The notes: a model not told the origin generated them from the sequence alone. Positions 32,241-42,294 are shown, numbered from the stretch's first letter. The stretch is 64,000 nucleotides of DNA from Trichobilharzia szidati (GCA_944472155.2 OX235273.1:103624582-103688581), one strand, 5' to 3'. Translations and numbers: made by a program.

Positions 32241-32370
32241 TTGTTTTAGTCAGTCTTGATTTTCCCGTTGACTGATGGAGCGAAATGTTCTACCTCTGCT
32301 TTGGAATTCGGATCTTAGTTCGAGCGCTTCGACGATTAACATGACGGTATTCGATGGATGGTAGCTAGCA

Positions 32371-32430
32371 AGCACTACAACCCAGGATGTGTATTTCATC
32401 CACTTCCGGATTCATCAACTGGATGTACCT
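32371..32430 (-). ncRNA. hammerhead ribozyme motif of Sm-alpha type
   Basis: Minus strand: AGGTACATCCAG as stem I, core TTGATGA (C3 changed to T), stem II ATCC/GGAT closing GGAAGT, GAAA, a short ACAC stem III region, then ATC as cleavage triplet and CTGGGTTGTAGTGC. CCAG before the core pairs fully with CTGG after the cleavage site. Apart from the C3 change the fold is complete. Confidence 0.7.
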
Positions 32431-32530
32431 ACATCTTTCCTAGTGAGTGATATTGTTCTCCCATAGAGACTTCAACCCAGAACCCATCGTTTTAAATCCG
32501 TTAAAAGTGTTATCGACTAAGCCATTTTTG
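32371..32530 (-). repeat. SINE4 (Sm-alpha-like) copy
   Basis: Minus strand: box-A-like TGGCTTAGTCGATAACAC (near 32525), box B GGGTTGAAGTCTC (near 32478), followed by a hammerhead at 32430-32371. The layout equals that of the published schistosome Sm-alpha repeat. Confidence 0.7.
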
Positions 32531-32539
32531 GCCAACATA

Positions 32540-32624
32540 GTCATCTCTTATGCAACAGCTACTGGCTGTTATTTATTTGCTTCAATCTTGATTTTCCTGT
32601 TGACTGATTAGACTGAAATGTTCA
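32540..32624 (+). repeat. SINE4-related scrap before the histone copy
   Basis: 'TGGCTGTTATTTATTTGC', 'CTTGATTTTCCTGTTGACTG' and GAAATGTTC recur at 32255-32315 and partly at 10285-10370. A collapsed hammerhead (CTGATTAGACTGAAATG) may be the ancestor. It runs directly into the histone H3 copy. Confidence 0.4.
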
Positions 32625-33020
32625 GCCTCTATAAAAAGTAAACTGCTTACAAATCTACTGGTGGCACGGCCCCAAGAAAGCATCTGGCCACTACGGCTGC
32701 CCGTATAGTGCTTACAAGCTATTGGTGACGTTAAGAAACCAAGAAGATACAGGCCAGGAACTGTTGCTCTCCGTGAAATCCGTCTTTACCAGAAGGGCAT
32801 TGAACTTGTGGTCCGCAAACTGCCCTTCCAACATATCATTAGTGAGATCACCCAAGGACTTCAAGACTGACCTGCGATTCCAAGACTTAGCGGGAACCAC
32901 TCTCCATGAAGCCTTACTTGATTGGTGTTTTCGAACTTGTGTGGCATCCATGCCAAACGCGTGAACATCACTCCCAGAGACATCCAACTGGACGGTTACA
33001 TCCGTGATGAGATTGCTTAA
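32625..33020 (+). pseudogene. histone H3 processed pseudogene
   Basis: The text of histone H3 can be followed almost end to end without introns: [72 protein letters not shown], and HAKRVNITPRDIQLDGYIRD-EIA before TAA (33018-33020). Damage: the ATG is lost, Gln5 is a stop, there are frameshifts near 32715, 32853 and 32920, and ARKS is replaced by ARIV. Core Lys-rich and RKLPFQ motifs leave no doubt about the family. No poly(A) is visible. It lies between SINE4 pieces. Confidence 0.92.
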
Positions 33021-33034
33021 ATGGTTTGGTAGGA

Positions 33035-33200
33035 ACCCACAGAACGATGCTCTAGTGGCCCAAATGATTTGCTTGACATCGCTTTGGCATTTGAAACTAG
33101 GAGTAATGTTTAGTCTCGAGTATCAGTGGGGGAACATCATAATCACTGACGAGTCCCAAATAGGACGAAATGCACAGGCTAGATTCTGCCTCTAGTCGCG
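33035..33200 (+). repeat. SINE4 copy with hammerhead core
   Basis: A box-A-like TAGTGGCCCAAATGATTTGC and a degenerate box B (GTCTCGAGTATCAG) precede a hammerhead: CTGACGA (33146-33152), stem II GTCC/GGAC closing CAAATA, and GAAA (33167-33170) are perfect. Downstream TGCACAGGCTAGATTCTGCC has lost the cleavage triplet. Confidence 0.6.
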
Positions 33201-34157
33201 ACCCCTAAACCAAATTATAACAGCATACTGAAAGTGAATCAGCTAATAAAACAATTTCAGTAAAATTCAAAATCTGACCATTCTTTTCACTGTTTTTTTT
33301 TCAGTGTCGTTCGTGTTGACAGAAATAGTTAATTTCTACTTTTTTTTATAGAAAATTATTGATTTAAAGAGTAAAAGTGTTGACAATTCACGCCTCGTTT
33401 GTTTTTCCATATGCAGATTTTGTTATTTTTTTGCCCTTTCATTTTTACATGAGAGGTTTTGAGTGACTCATATCAAAATTGTGAAGGTATACTATTACAT
33501 TTTAAAGATGCTGATAAAATTTTTTTTCAATTTTTGTAAGGGATATTTCAACCTCATCTTTCCTTTAGTTCAAGGTTAATCCTACCTACACGCATTGACG
33601 CTATTAATGGTGGTAGTCAATCAGACACTCGTCTTATACACACTGACACAGTACACCCACGCGATAGGGAAGACGTATTGATGCAAGTGGGCATTTTTGA
33701 TTGCACCAAAATATTGACTAATGCCTATACACTGAATGGGATTAATATAACACACACGTATATAGACATACACACAATCATACAGCATAATGTATCAACC
33801 AACCATGATACATGTTAGTGTTCATTCAATGCGTGGGTGTACCCCGTTGACTATACAAACAAAACACACACCAATGTGTCTGTCATTCCATCCATTCACA
33901 TAGAATTTAAAACCAAGAAAGAAACATAACATCACTTCAAAATACTACTGTAGATCAACTGTTAGTAGTATTAGCAGCAAACAGAAGTGCTTCCCATTGT
34001 TATTTGAATACACCGCTCAAAATTCAATGTTTCAATGGATTATTTTAACAACACACAGTAATAAAAAATTCAAATAACTCGTTAACATTCAGTTGACATA
34101 TTATTTTAAATTGTGATCATTAAAAATTAAATCATAATAATAATTTAAAAAAAAATT
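33201..34157. promoter_or_regulatory. upstream region of the NCS exon, promoter not resolved
   Basis: AT-rich, with poly-T runs (33290-33350), a CA-rich stretch (33750-33780) and an A-rich 5' leader just before the ATG at 34158. It should hold the promoter and 5' UTR if the first exon is as called. No element could be defined. Confidence 0.3.
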
Positions 34158-34268
34158 ATGGGTGCAATTCATTCTAGTAAAGGGATTAGTAAAGCAGAAT
34201 TGAAAAAACTTTCAGCTAAAACACATTTCACTGAAGCACAAATTAAAAAATGGTATAAAGGTTTCATT
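34158..34268 (+). CDS. first coding exon of a neuronal calcium sensor family protein
   Basis: The ATG at 34158 opens MGAIHSSKGISKAELKKLSA followed by KTHFTEAQIKKWYKGFI, then a donor GT (GTAAGT, 34269). MG with Ser at position 6 is an N-myristoylation signal. The 'L..KT.FTE..I..WYKGF' block is the hallmark N-terminus of NCS proteins (frequenin, neurocalcin, hippocalcin, visinin-like), EF-hand calcium sensors that bind membranes. The exon is 37 codons, phase 0. The next exon should start near 'KDCP.G', which I did not find in the remaining 29.7 kb, so the intron is very long or the gene broken. Orthology within the family cannot be settled from this exon. Confidence 0.88.
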
Positions 34269-34444
34269 GTAAGTTGTTGCTTTTTTAACTCTTTATTTCC
34301 CGTTGTGTGTTTTTTGTTTTATTTTAGATATTATTATTATTGCTTCTTTTTATTTTCTATTGAGAGGTACAAATACATCATGATATTGGAATATTTAATC
34401 AGAGTAGAGTAGTGAAACGATCAAGAAAGGTCACTGTAGGATTA

Positions 34445-34660
34445 AATCGTGTTCTTGTGGCTTAGTGATAGAAAACTTGCCAGTTACGCAAATTATTCGG
34501 GTTCGACTCTCTGTCGACACACTGTTAAACGCTGCTTAGCTAATCATAAGCCTGATAAAGAGGGAAGCTTGGGCCTGTGAAGCTAACAATCTCACAACTA
34601 CTTCAAAATCCTCAAAGTTCATGCTTGAAGCCTTTCGGAACGCAAAGTAGTGAAAATAAG
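34445..34660 (+). repeat. SINE3 copy
   Basis: TTGTGGCTTAGTGATAGAAA head, box B GGGTTCGACTCTC (34499-34511), AACGCTGCTTAGC.. central block, and the tail GAAGCCTTTCGGAACGCAAAG, similar to the RTE-A tail. It lies just inside the first NCS intron. Confidence 0.7.
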
Positions 34661-34720
34661 GATCAGGTTAAGGTTACTTAGGGATAGATTCGGGTTAGGT
34701 TAACATAACTGAACTGCCTG
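34661..34720 (+). repeat. degenerate telomere-like tract (TTAGGG sense)
   Basis: AGGTTAAGGTTACTTAGGGA followed by TTCGGGTTAGGTTAAC: several near-copies of TTAGGG/GGTTA within 45 bp. Weak, but the reverse pattern occurs again at 54553-54690. Confidence 0.35.
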
Positions 34721-35307
34721 AATTGGCTAAGATAAAGAATAGAGACACAAGAGGAACGAATGCACCAACTACCTTCGAATTCGAGTCCCGAACTCTAACC
34801 ATAGATTGACTAGATATCCTGTTTAATATTCTTGCTCTACTTTCACCTGTTTTCTGTGAGTACACTATCTGATTTCAGTAACTTGCTGAATGTTATCAGT
34901 ACTATCGCTATTCTTTAACATGGCTCCTCAAAATTTTCTATTCATCGAAATGCATCCTGTTTACTCCATTTCATATTATGTTGAAGTCATCCAGTTTATG
35001 CTTACAAAACAAACTCACTATCTATACTCACTCATATAGGCTTCAAATAGGTTACAACCTACTTATATGCATTTTCTGAAAGAAATGTAAGAAAAACACT
35101 GTGGAGTAGTGGTGTATCGCTGAGACAACTCGTGCAGGAAATTGGAGAATATCATCTTGTCAGACTCTGAACACCCTCTTTACAGACAACTTCTGCTTTG
35201 CGCATCATCAGGCGTGACTGGAATTAATTATAAAAGACTATGCCCAAACGACCTAATATATAAAAACTCAACGATACCTTATTTGGCATGCATTCTATGT
35301 AATCGGT
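34721..35307. other. unassigned intron sequence
   Basis: No gene or recognised repeat. Confidence 0.35.
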
Positions 35308-35755
35308 GTCTAACCGATGTTAGCTCATGATGAAATCCTGTAACCAATCAACAAAATTCCTACAAATCAATACTTGAATATCAATGAGATACTCACTAGC
35401 CACTGGCCTTATTCAGGTAGGTAGTTACCTGGGCGTTCTAGTGGTAAGTTGTGACCACTGGCGTACAACAGGTGAGGCGTGAGGACCAATACTTGCCGAA
35501 GATATTGGCTAGTGGTCGTGCTATGTCGTGAATTGGCAGAAGTTAGAATTCATGGGCTGGCTATTGGATCGGGTCCCAGTAGCTTAATGGTCTACGAGCC
35601 GTGGGTGCGTACTGATGAAGAGTCCCAAACTAGGTTGACGAAACAACTATCCAGTACTCCTTGCAGGTTATCCAATGGTTCTCTAACCAATGTCAGTTCA
35701 TGATGAAATCCTGTAACTGATTGAAGTTCGTGACTAATTCTGTCTCTCAAAAAAT
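35308..35755 (+). repeat. SINE1 3' end followed by a near complete SINE1 copy
   Basis: 35308-35385 is an isolated 3' end (CTAACCGATGTTAGCTCATG ... CAAAATTCCTACAAATC). From 35405 a second copy shows the 5' module (TAGTTACCTGGGCGTTCTAG), GTCGTGCTATGTCGTGAATT, 'GGGCTGGCTATTGGATCGGG', then jumps from CTACGAGC to CGTGGGTGCGTACTGATGAA, so box B is deleted. The hammerhead-like module (CTGATGAAGAGTCCC ... GACGAAAC) and the 3' end follow. Confidence 0.75.
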
Positions 35756-35795
35756 AGTCCTTTGTAGATAATTTGAACAAAGAAAGAAGCAACAT

Positions 35796-35850
35796 TGGCA
35801 CAGAATAATCTGGATCCATTTTATTTCATTGGTTCTCATCAGCTGCGTAA
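35796..35850 (-). ncRNA. hammerhead ribozyme motif in PLE-H left end
   Basis: Minus strand: CGCAG, CTGATGA (35842-35836), a minimal stem II (GAACCAAT), GAAA (35827-35824), a stem III built on TGGATCCA, then CTGTG which pairs with CGCAG. Stem II is eroded. Confidence 0.55.
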
Positions 35851-36697
35851 AACCTCAATTTTTTTAATAAAATAAAAATAAAAAGTGTACAATTTTAACA
35901 AACCTTTGTCCATTAGCAAGCATATTGTCAGAGCGTCATAGTAAAATAAGGCGTTGCGATTTACAGGGTGTCTAAAGTGTTACGACATATATATATCTTG
36001 TTAGAGAGAAGTTTCTTGAAAAAAAATTAATTAACAGTTGTGTTGTTGGGGTGGTAACAAAAGAAAATTAGTAACAGTTACGTAATTAGATAAGAGAAGA
36101 TCAAAATTTTAAAATTTCGGTGCACATGAGGTCAGATGAGAAGTTGATGATGTAATACAGTGAGCAGAACTCAGAAGATCAAGAAAAATTATCTCTTAAG
36201 AGAGTCAAGCAAAAAATAAAGGGAGAGGGGGAGTGAAAAGATAAGTTAACAATATTAGAAAACACAGTGTTACTAAGGTGTGAGTCACCATGGTAATTAA
36301 AGTCCAACAACGGATTCTTTTTGGACACATACGTCAGGCTTCAATCGTTTTATTGCTATAGCTTCAGCAAACCTGATAAGACTTGAGGTACTTTGTTTGT
36401 TAATTATTTTGAGTGATTCTAGCACATCTACTCGGTGTCCGGTGTCAACCAGGTGTTTGGCGATTAAAGAGCTTAAATAATTCGGTCCCTTTAACCGCAG
36501 GCTCCTTGGTACATGTTCGCAGAATCTGACGTAGGTTCTCCTCTCTGTTCTTCCAATGTAATTGCTCCCGCAGATACATGTGAATTGGTATACACAGTTA
36601 GAGGTAACATGTGAGGGTTACTTGTCAATCTTTGGCGCAGTGAAAGGTTTATTTAAATTGTACACTTTTTATTTTTATTTTATTAAAAAATTCAGGT

Positions 36698-36755
36698 TGT
36701 ACGCAGCTGATGAGAACCAACGAAATAAAATGGATCCAGATTATTCTGTGCCAAT
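36698..36755 (+). ncRNA. hammerhead ribozyme motif in PLE-H right end
   Basis: CTGATGA (36707-36713), one-pair stem II G..C around AACCAA, GAAA (36722-36725), stem III around the palindrome TGGATCCA, then CTGTG (36746-36750) pairing with CGCAG (36702-36706). Mirror of the left copy. Confidence 0.55.
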
Positions 36756-36859
36756 GTTACTTCTTTCTTTGTTCAAATTTATAAAAGGAATTCATTGTAT
36801 GAAATTCTTTGTAGATGAGTCATCTTACATGTTATTTCTCCAATAAACAGTGCTAAAAT

Positions 36860-38285
36860 GAAGCTGAACGTTAATAATGAGTCAAATAAACGTGTAGTTT
36901 AGAATATTTTCTTTATCGACGAAATCATCTTCAGAGGCTGTACAGTCGTATTTATACTTACCAAAAATGTATAGTAGTCTATTATTGAGTAATAGGGGGA
37001 TTGGTGACATAGCTGATAGGATTATTTGTAAATTACGTAGCACTCAATGGCATAAAGGAAGAAAGCGTTAGAAATTTGATAAGGTTAAAATTGTCATTGA
37101 GTAGTGAGAAGAAAGGTAGTTGAGTATCAGTTTAACAAGTGTGAAGACGGTGAAAAAATATTCAAAAGGAGCACATGACAGTGATAACAGTGAATTAATT
37201 ATTGAAGTAAAAGCAAACTAAAACTAGAATTGAAAATTAAAAAAGGAATTAAAATTTTTCACAGGGAACAACTAGTGAAGAGGTTTAAACCAAGGTAGAA
37301 TAAGAGACTGGACAAAGGTTTTTGTAAACAGAGTTCGGCTTTGTATTGACGAATTGTTAGCGCCTTCGCCTTATACAAATGCCAAAACCTGACATCCTTT
37401 GTTCTACTTGGCCTTACCTTGTAGATGATCTTGAAAGATGACTCTGGTGGAGCTGCGTGGCTTGAGTTCACCAGGTGTTCGAGAATTGAGCTAGTAACTG
37501 TCTTGCATTTTCCTTTTGCTAACCATGCAGAATAATGTTCAGAGATGCATTTGGAAAGCGTACGGCCAATATAACTAGGTCCATAGGAGCAGATGAATTT
37601 ATAAACACACGTTGAAGTGGCCCAAAGTGGTAGTTTATCCTTCACACATCCATTGATCATTTGTCGGCTGTAGAAATTGATCCGTGGCTTAGCCGAAAAA
37701 AGGCTTTTCTCAGTGATCTGGAAAATTATTCTTCAGAATTTCAGCTTTGATATCACCTTTAAATTCAACGTTCATGAACAGCAGTTTCTTCGGTGTCATT
37801 TAGGTTCTTTAGGGTTTTTGCTTTCCTTCCATGTTTTTCTCAATGAATCTTGAAGGATATCCATTTTCCATAAAAACTCGTTTAAGTCACTTCAGTTCAC
37901 TACAGATTGTATCACTGGTACATATCCTTGTTATTCTTGAGGAGAAGGAGTGGATTAGATTTCTCTTTCTTCTCAAAAGGACGCAACTATGAAAATTCAT
38001 GTATGGACCATTCCATGTTGGTTTCCTGTAGATTGATCTTTGAAGAGAACCATCAGATTTCCTTTTTAGAAAAACATCCCAAAAATGCTATTCCATGTTC
38101 ATCTCTAATTCCAACGTGAACTGGATAACATGATGGCAGTTGTTGAACTCCTTAGCTATCATTTCAATGTTAGTATTCTCGTCACATATGATAAAAGTAT
38201 CATTCATGTATCTTTGTTATATATGAAAACTATCGATAGTGGGTTGTAACATACTATTTCTCTAGACTTGCTAAGAAGCAGCCTG
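36860..38285 (-). mobile_element. PLE-E copy: RT palm to GIY-YIG endonuclease and 3' end
   Basis: From right on the minus strand: GSLLAGCFLASLE..., YMNDTFIICDEN (RT motif C with Asn for the first Asp, near 38200), 'FTLE.EMN' and 'F.KRKSDGSLQRSI' regions (frames shift), KHGRKAKTLKNLND, then one open frame 37660-37259: MINGCVKDKLPLW, VYKFICSYGPSYIGRTLSKC, ISEHYSAWLAKGKCKTVTSS, ILEHLVNSSHAAPPESSFKI and LTIRQYKAELCLQKPLSSLL. The endonuclease frame is intact. The 3' repeat (about 36860-36990) has TCTGAAGATGATTTCGTCGA on the minus strand. Confidence 0.87.
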
Positions 38286-38304
38286 CAAGTAAAGGACCCT
38301 ACTG

Positions 38305-38370
38305 GCAGGGCATCTTATCTTCAGTATGGAACGAAGGCAGCTGTTGATGAAAATTTGTAGCCTGTTGGCT
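38305..38370 (-). mobile_element. RTE-A scrap
   Basis: TCTTCAGTATGGAACGAAGG and GCAGCTGTTGATGAAAAT match the 23630-23670 stretch of the reference RTE-A copy. Confidence 0.5.
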
Positions 38371-38892
38371 GTGTAAATAAAAAAAACATTAGAAAAAACA
38401 AGGATAACAGGTTAATCAATGGAATTCTAAGCCCCATAAAAAGAAACCTGTTAAAATTCTCACCTTGTTCTCGCCTTTCAAACAGATGTAGTTTCCATAT
38501 ATATTACGGTATACACATGGTGTTTAACTGGTAATGTATGAATGTACATTTTTGACAGTGAGACTATCTTAGTTAGTTTTAAATTAGGGGGCAATGATCA
38601 AAAAGTGAAATGCAGTAATCTGGACTGCAACAGGATATGCATCACAGAGCTATGAACTTCAAGAGTCTCGGGATCTGCTAACTGACCTATTAGACCCAAA
38701 TGATAAACTCGTCACTGAATATGTTGTCTAAAAAAGATGGTAATGAAAGTTTGGCAATTAAACTAACAAACTCAGAGAATGAAAAAAAACCTAGGAGAAG
38801 CCAAGTCATCATTTTTAGTCATCTTATGAAGGAATGATATCTAAGTGTTGGTTAATCACTACAATATCTACTCAGATAGATCTATTTTTGAT
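38371..38892. other. unassigned sequence
   Basis: AT-rich, no gene or recognised repeat. Confidence 0.35.
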
Positions 38893-40195
38893 GTGGTTGT
38901 GTTCTCTGAGCTAGCTGGATAGTTAATTTGCGAAGCTTTCATTGCCCACCCTACTAGGCGACATCTTCAGCGCATACTTCAATTTGTTGAAGTGAGCTTA
39001 TAGATTTCTCCACGAGTTTATTAATCATCTCTCCTGGCTAGTGACCTTGGATGTGATTGGTTGTTTTTGTGTGTTTTCACACCTTCTAGGTTACTTGTAT
39101 TGGAACTGATTGTTTCTTTGACTTGAACTTTCACCCTTTGTGTGTGAGGTTTCTAATTTTGTCTATCTCGATGTGTCTATTGATTGATGATTCACTGGAA
39201 TGCCAAGCTTCTAAAAATTCTCTGGCATTCTTGGTGTTTCCTCTGTCTAATATTTGAACGTTGGTTGTCCCAGTCGAATTGATGTCCGTGGTTGTCTGTA
39301 TGTAGTGATATGAGGGAGTAGATATCATGTCTTTTGATGGCTAGTTTATGTTCGTGGATACGAAGACGAAGGGGACGTCCACTTTGGCCAATGTAGTGTT
39401 TTTCGCAGTTGTTACACTTTATTTTGTAGATGATGTTGGTTTTATCTTCCTTCGCTGTTGAGTCTTTTGGTTGACATAGAATTGAGTGAAGTGATTTTGT
39501 TGGTTTGTGTGCGACGTCAATTCCTAAAGGTTTGAAGAGTCTTGTAGTGATTTCTGAGATATCCTTTATATATGGTAGGGCGATTTTCTTTGTGCTTTCC
39601 TTGGGGGCTTTTGGTTTGATAGGTTGGCTTGGGGTATATGTCTTTTGATGAAATTCCGTGGATATCCATTCTTTTGAAAGACGTCCATGAGATATCTTCC
39701 TTCAGTTTTCCTTAAGGTGGGAGTGCTGCAATGAGCCCTCTTGAATAGTGTTTGTATTCAATTCCTTTTGTATGTTATTGAATTGTTGCTGTTGTAATTC
39801 AGGATTTGGTCTGTGTGAGTTGATTTTCTATAAACTTGAGTTTCTAATTCCCCTGTGGTTGTTCGCTTGACTAAAACGTCCAAAAATGGGATTTTGTTCT
39901 CGGATTCCTCTTCTCTTGTGAATTTGATGTCGTTGAAGATGTTGTTTATTAAGTTGTGAGTTTTATCTAACTCATTTCTTTTGATTATTACAAATGTGTC
40001 GTCTACGTAACGTATCCAAATCTTGGGTTTGATCTTTGGTAGGATTATGTTTTCAAGCCTTTGCATCACTGCTTCTGCAATCTAAAAGCTCACTTCAACA
40101 AATTGAAGTATGCGCTGAAGATGTCGCCTAGTAGGGCAATGAAAGCTTCGCAAATTAACTATCCAGCTCAGAGAACACAACCACATCAAAATCAT
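38893..40195 (-). mobile_element. PLE-D copy bounded by inverted terminal repeats
   Basis: RT palm and thumb in frame 40069-39758: IKPKIWIRYVDDTFVIIKRN, then IKFTREEESENKIPFLDVLV and LETQVYRKSTHTDQILNYNS. YVDD is the intact motif C. An endonuclease follows at 39440-39130: KCNNCEKHYIGQSGRPLRLR, IHEHKLAIKRHDIYSL, the GIY-YIG core being HYIG. The ends, 38893-38998 and 40088-40195, are inverted repeats of about 105 bp (TGTGGTTGTGTTCTCTGAGC) differing by two small indels. The RT type differs from PLE-A/B/F, so it is another PLE lineage. Confidence 0.87.
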
Positions 40196-40429
40196 CCACC
40201 TGAGCTACAAATCTTCTCTATCATATCCAGATAGATCTTCTTCTAACATTTTGTTTCCCATGTAAGAGGAAGTTAGGTTGGTAATCTGGAGGCTGCTGGT
40301 TCCCAACCAACCAACTAACCTTTCTTCTGACATTTATTCAAAACCCATTATATGTATATTATGCTGTATAATAGAGCACAGACTGGTTTAATAGTGTCCA
40401 GGCACAGTGAGTGCAACAGTATCCTTTTC

Positions 40430-40648
40430 CTGAATGGCACTGTTTCGAACACAATTCTTTATTAATCATATTCATATCATAAATGGTAACTACACTGCAT
40501 TCAAACTTGATTTTTATACTTCTTTTTCTTACTGTCTTATTTGTCTGTCACAAAGCTAGTAGAATATTCCAGATGTTTGCAACAGGCATGGAATCATTCC
40601 TATCGTACGTATTCTCAGCTGATTCAATAAACCAATCCTCATTTTCAA
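40430..40648 (-). mobile_element. PLE-F 3' end fragment
   Basis: Minus strand: ESAENTYDRNDSMPVANIWN-like decayed text corresponding to STPNACNRNDSSLIPEIWKI of the 44842 copy, then the terminal GAACAATAAATTGTGTTCGAAAC-like block. Followed at 40649 by SINE1. Confidence 0.6.
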
Positions 40649-40980
40649 GTATTGGTTTAGTAGGGATTTTGTTTAATTGGTTAGAGGATTTCATCATGAG
40701 CTGACATCACTTGGAGAACCATTGGAAAACCTGCAGAGAGTACTGGACAGTTAGCTGTTTCGTCAACCTAGCCTGGGACTCTTCATCAGTACGCACCCAC
40801 CCCCAGGGTTCCAGCCCAGAACCTTCTGGTTACACGAGCTAGCTCGTAGACCATTAAGCCACTGGGACTGGATCCAATAGCCAGCCCATGAATTCTAACT
40901 TCTGCCAATTCACGACTTAGAGCGACCACTTCGCAGTGTCTTCTTCGATGAGTAATTATCCTCACCTTCAACCTGCTGTT
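40649..40980 (-). repeat. SINE1 copy, nearly full length
   Basis: Minus strand: TCGCTCTAAGTCGTGAATTG, GGGCTGGCTATTGGATCCAG, box A TGGCTTAATGGTCTACGAGC, box B region GGGCTGGAACCCTGGGGG, CTGATGAAGAGTCCCAGGCT ... GACGAAACAGC, then CATGATGAAATCCTCTAACC and CAAAATCCCTACTAAACC. A short plus-strand SINE1 3' end follows at 40980-41025. Confidence 0.8.
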
Positions 40981-41029
40981 CTTTAACTGATGTCAGCTCA
41001 TGATGAAATCCTCCAACCAAATCTTCAGT

Positions 41030-41360
41030 CTCCCCTCACCATACTATATCAACAGAACATTAGATCCAATGATCTTTAACATGCTAAAATTTCCAAACGG
41101 AATCGGCAATACTGTTTGAAACAAACTCACTGTTAATATTATCATTATTGTTACATTTAATATTCTCAGTTCGTACTTCGAATATTTTTGACTTCATATC
41201 GTAAACGTGGACATATTCCTCTGGTTAATTTTGTTTTAATTTAATTTTATTTGCATTTTGAGTAAATCAGATGCAATATTGTGACAAATGCTGAGAATTC
41301 CATTCTGTATTTTGAGTACTGTTTTCGGAATAAAGTAGATTATTGTTATCATCTTAGATT
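41030..41360 (+). repeat. repeat family G, copy 1
   Basis: About 330 bp similar in reverse to 53735-54050, for instance TATATCAACAGAACATTAGA, TACTGTTTGAAACAAACTCA and TCTGTATTTTGAGTACTGTT. It closes with GGAATAAAGTAGATTATTGTT, an AATAAA-type signal followed by a TTATT run, like a retroposed 3' end. No coding motif. Confidence 0.7.
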
Positions 41361-41564
41361 TTAAGATTGTCACATTATTTCTATCGTATTTTGAATGTTT
41401 GTGTCTAACTGCATATGGTTCTATAATTGATCAATTTTCCTAGACTTCTTATTCTTAGTAGGTTGGAGGTCTATTAGTCTTCATTTCATTAAGTTGTTAT
41501 ACACTACTAATCTAATTTACCCTGGTATAGCGCTTTGATTTATGTATCGTCAGATGAAGTTTTA

Positions 41565-41770
41565 TTTATCGAGTCAGTTGGGAATACAAGAGAATTGATT
41601 TAACACTTGTCCTAGACATCTGAAGAATTTCACTATCCGTACCAAAAATTTGAAGGAAGAAATAAGACTATAAAAAAATAAACAAGTTTTTAACGTCATG
41701 GATTGTTACAAAACAGAATTATGTTGGAAACTTTACCATCCAGTAAATAATACTGTTTCATTGTGGATGG
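41565..41770 (+). mobile_element. PLE-F 3' end fragment, facing the 40430 copy
   Basis: ATCGAGTCAGTTGGGAATAC then the GACATCTGAAGAATTTCAC region and the terminal CATCCAGTAAATAATACTG. Inverted relative to 40430-40648, as expected for the two ends of one PLE-F with later insertions between. Confidence 0.55.
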
Positions 41771-41784
41771 GTGATGTACCCAAT

Positions 41785-42200
41785 AGGTTTGATCATGAGC
41801 TGACATCAGTTAGAGAACCACTGGAAGACCACCTGGGAGTACTGGATAGCTGTTTCATTCTAGTTTGGGACTCTTCATCAGTACTCACCCGCCAGGACAT
41901 TTTGATTACAAGTTGAGTTCGTATACAATTCAGCCACTGGCACCCGATCCAATGGCCAGCCCATGAATTCTACCTTCTGCTAATTCGCTATATATATATA
42001 TATATATAGCGCAATCGGCAGCCGATGTAATAGGCTAGTTAATTGAGGTCTTACCTGACTTGGTGGACACCGACGGTTACGACTTCTCACTAGAACTCCA
42101 GGTAACTTCCTGAATAGAGCGAGTCGCTAGTGAGCATCAGATTAATTATGAAGTGTTTGTTTGCAGGGATTTGATTGGTTACAGGTAGAGTCAAGAGCTG
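41785..42200 (-). repeat. SINE1 copy with long 5' module
   Basis: Minus strand from right: 5' module with TTCAGGAAGTTACCTGGAGT and AGTCGTAACCGTCGG, a (TA)n linker (41988-42008), GGGCTGGCCATTGGATCGGG, CTGATGAAGAGTCCCAAACT AGAATGAAACAGC, and CTAACTGATGTCAGCTCATG. Box B is poorly kept. Confidence 0.7.
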
Positions 42201-42294
42201 ACGTTATTTGCAATAAATAAATTTGCATGGAATTAGAGCAGTAACTTCTTCAGGCTCTACTAATATAAATTTATTAGTTTTTCAGCATATATAT

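Larger units (their letters stand above)
35756..36790 (-). mobile_element. PLE-H copy with inverted, ribozyme-bearing terminal repeats
   Basis: Minus-strand endonuclease at 36650-36310 reads as an eroded GIY-YIG domain (CICGSNYIGRTERRTYVRFC, RLKGPNYLSSLIAKHLVDTG, SLIRFAEAIAIKRLKPDVCV). Left (35756-35885) and right (36662-36790) ends are inverted copies of one roughly 125-bp repeat containing TGGATCCAGATTATTCTGTG. Each contains a hammerhead. RT is missing. Confidence 0.8.
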
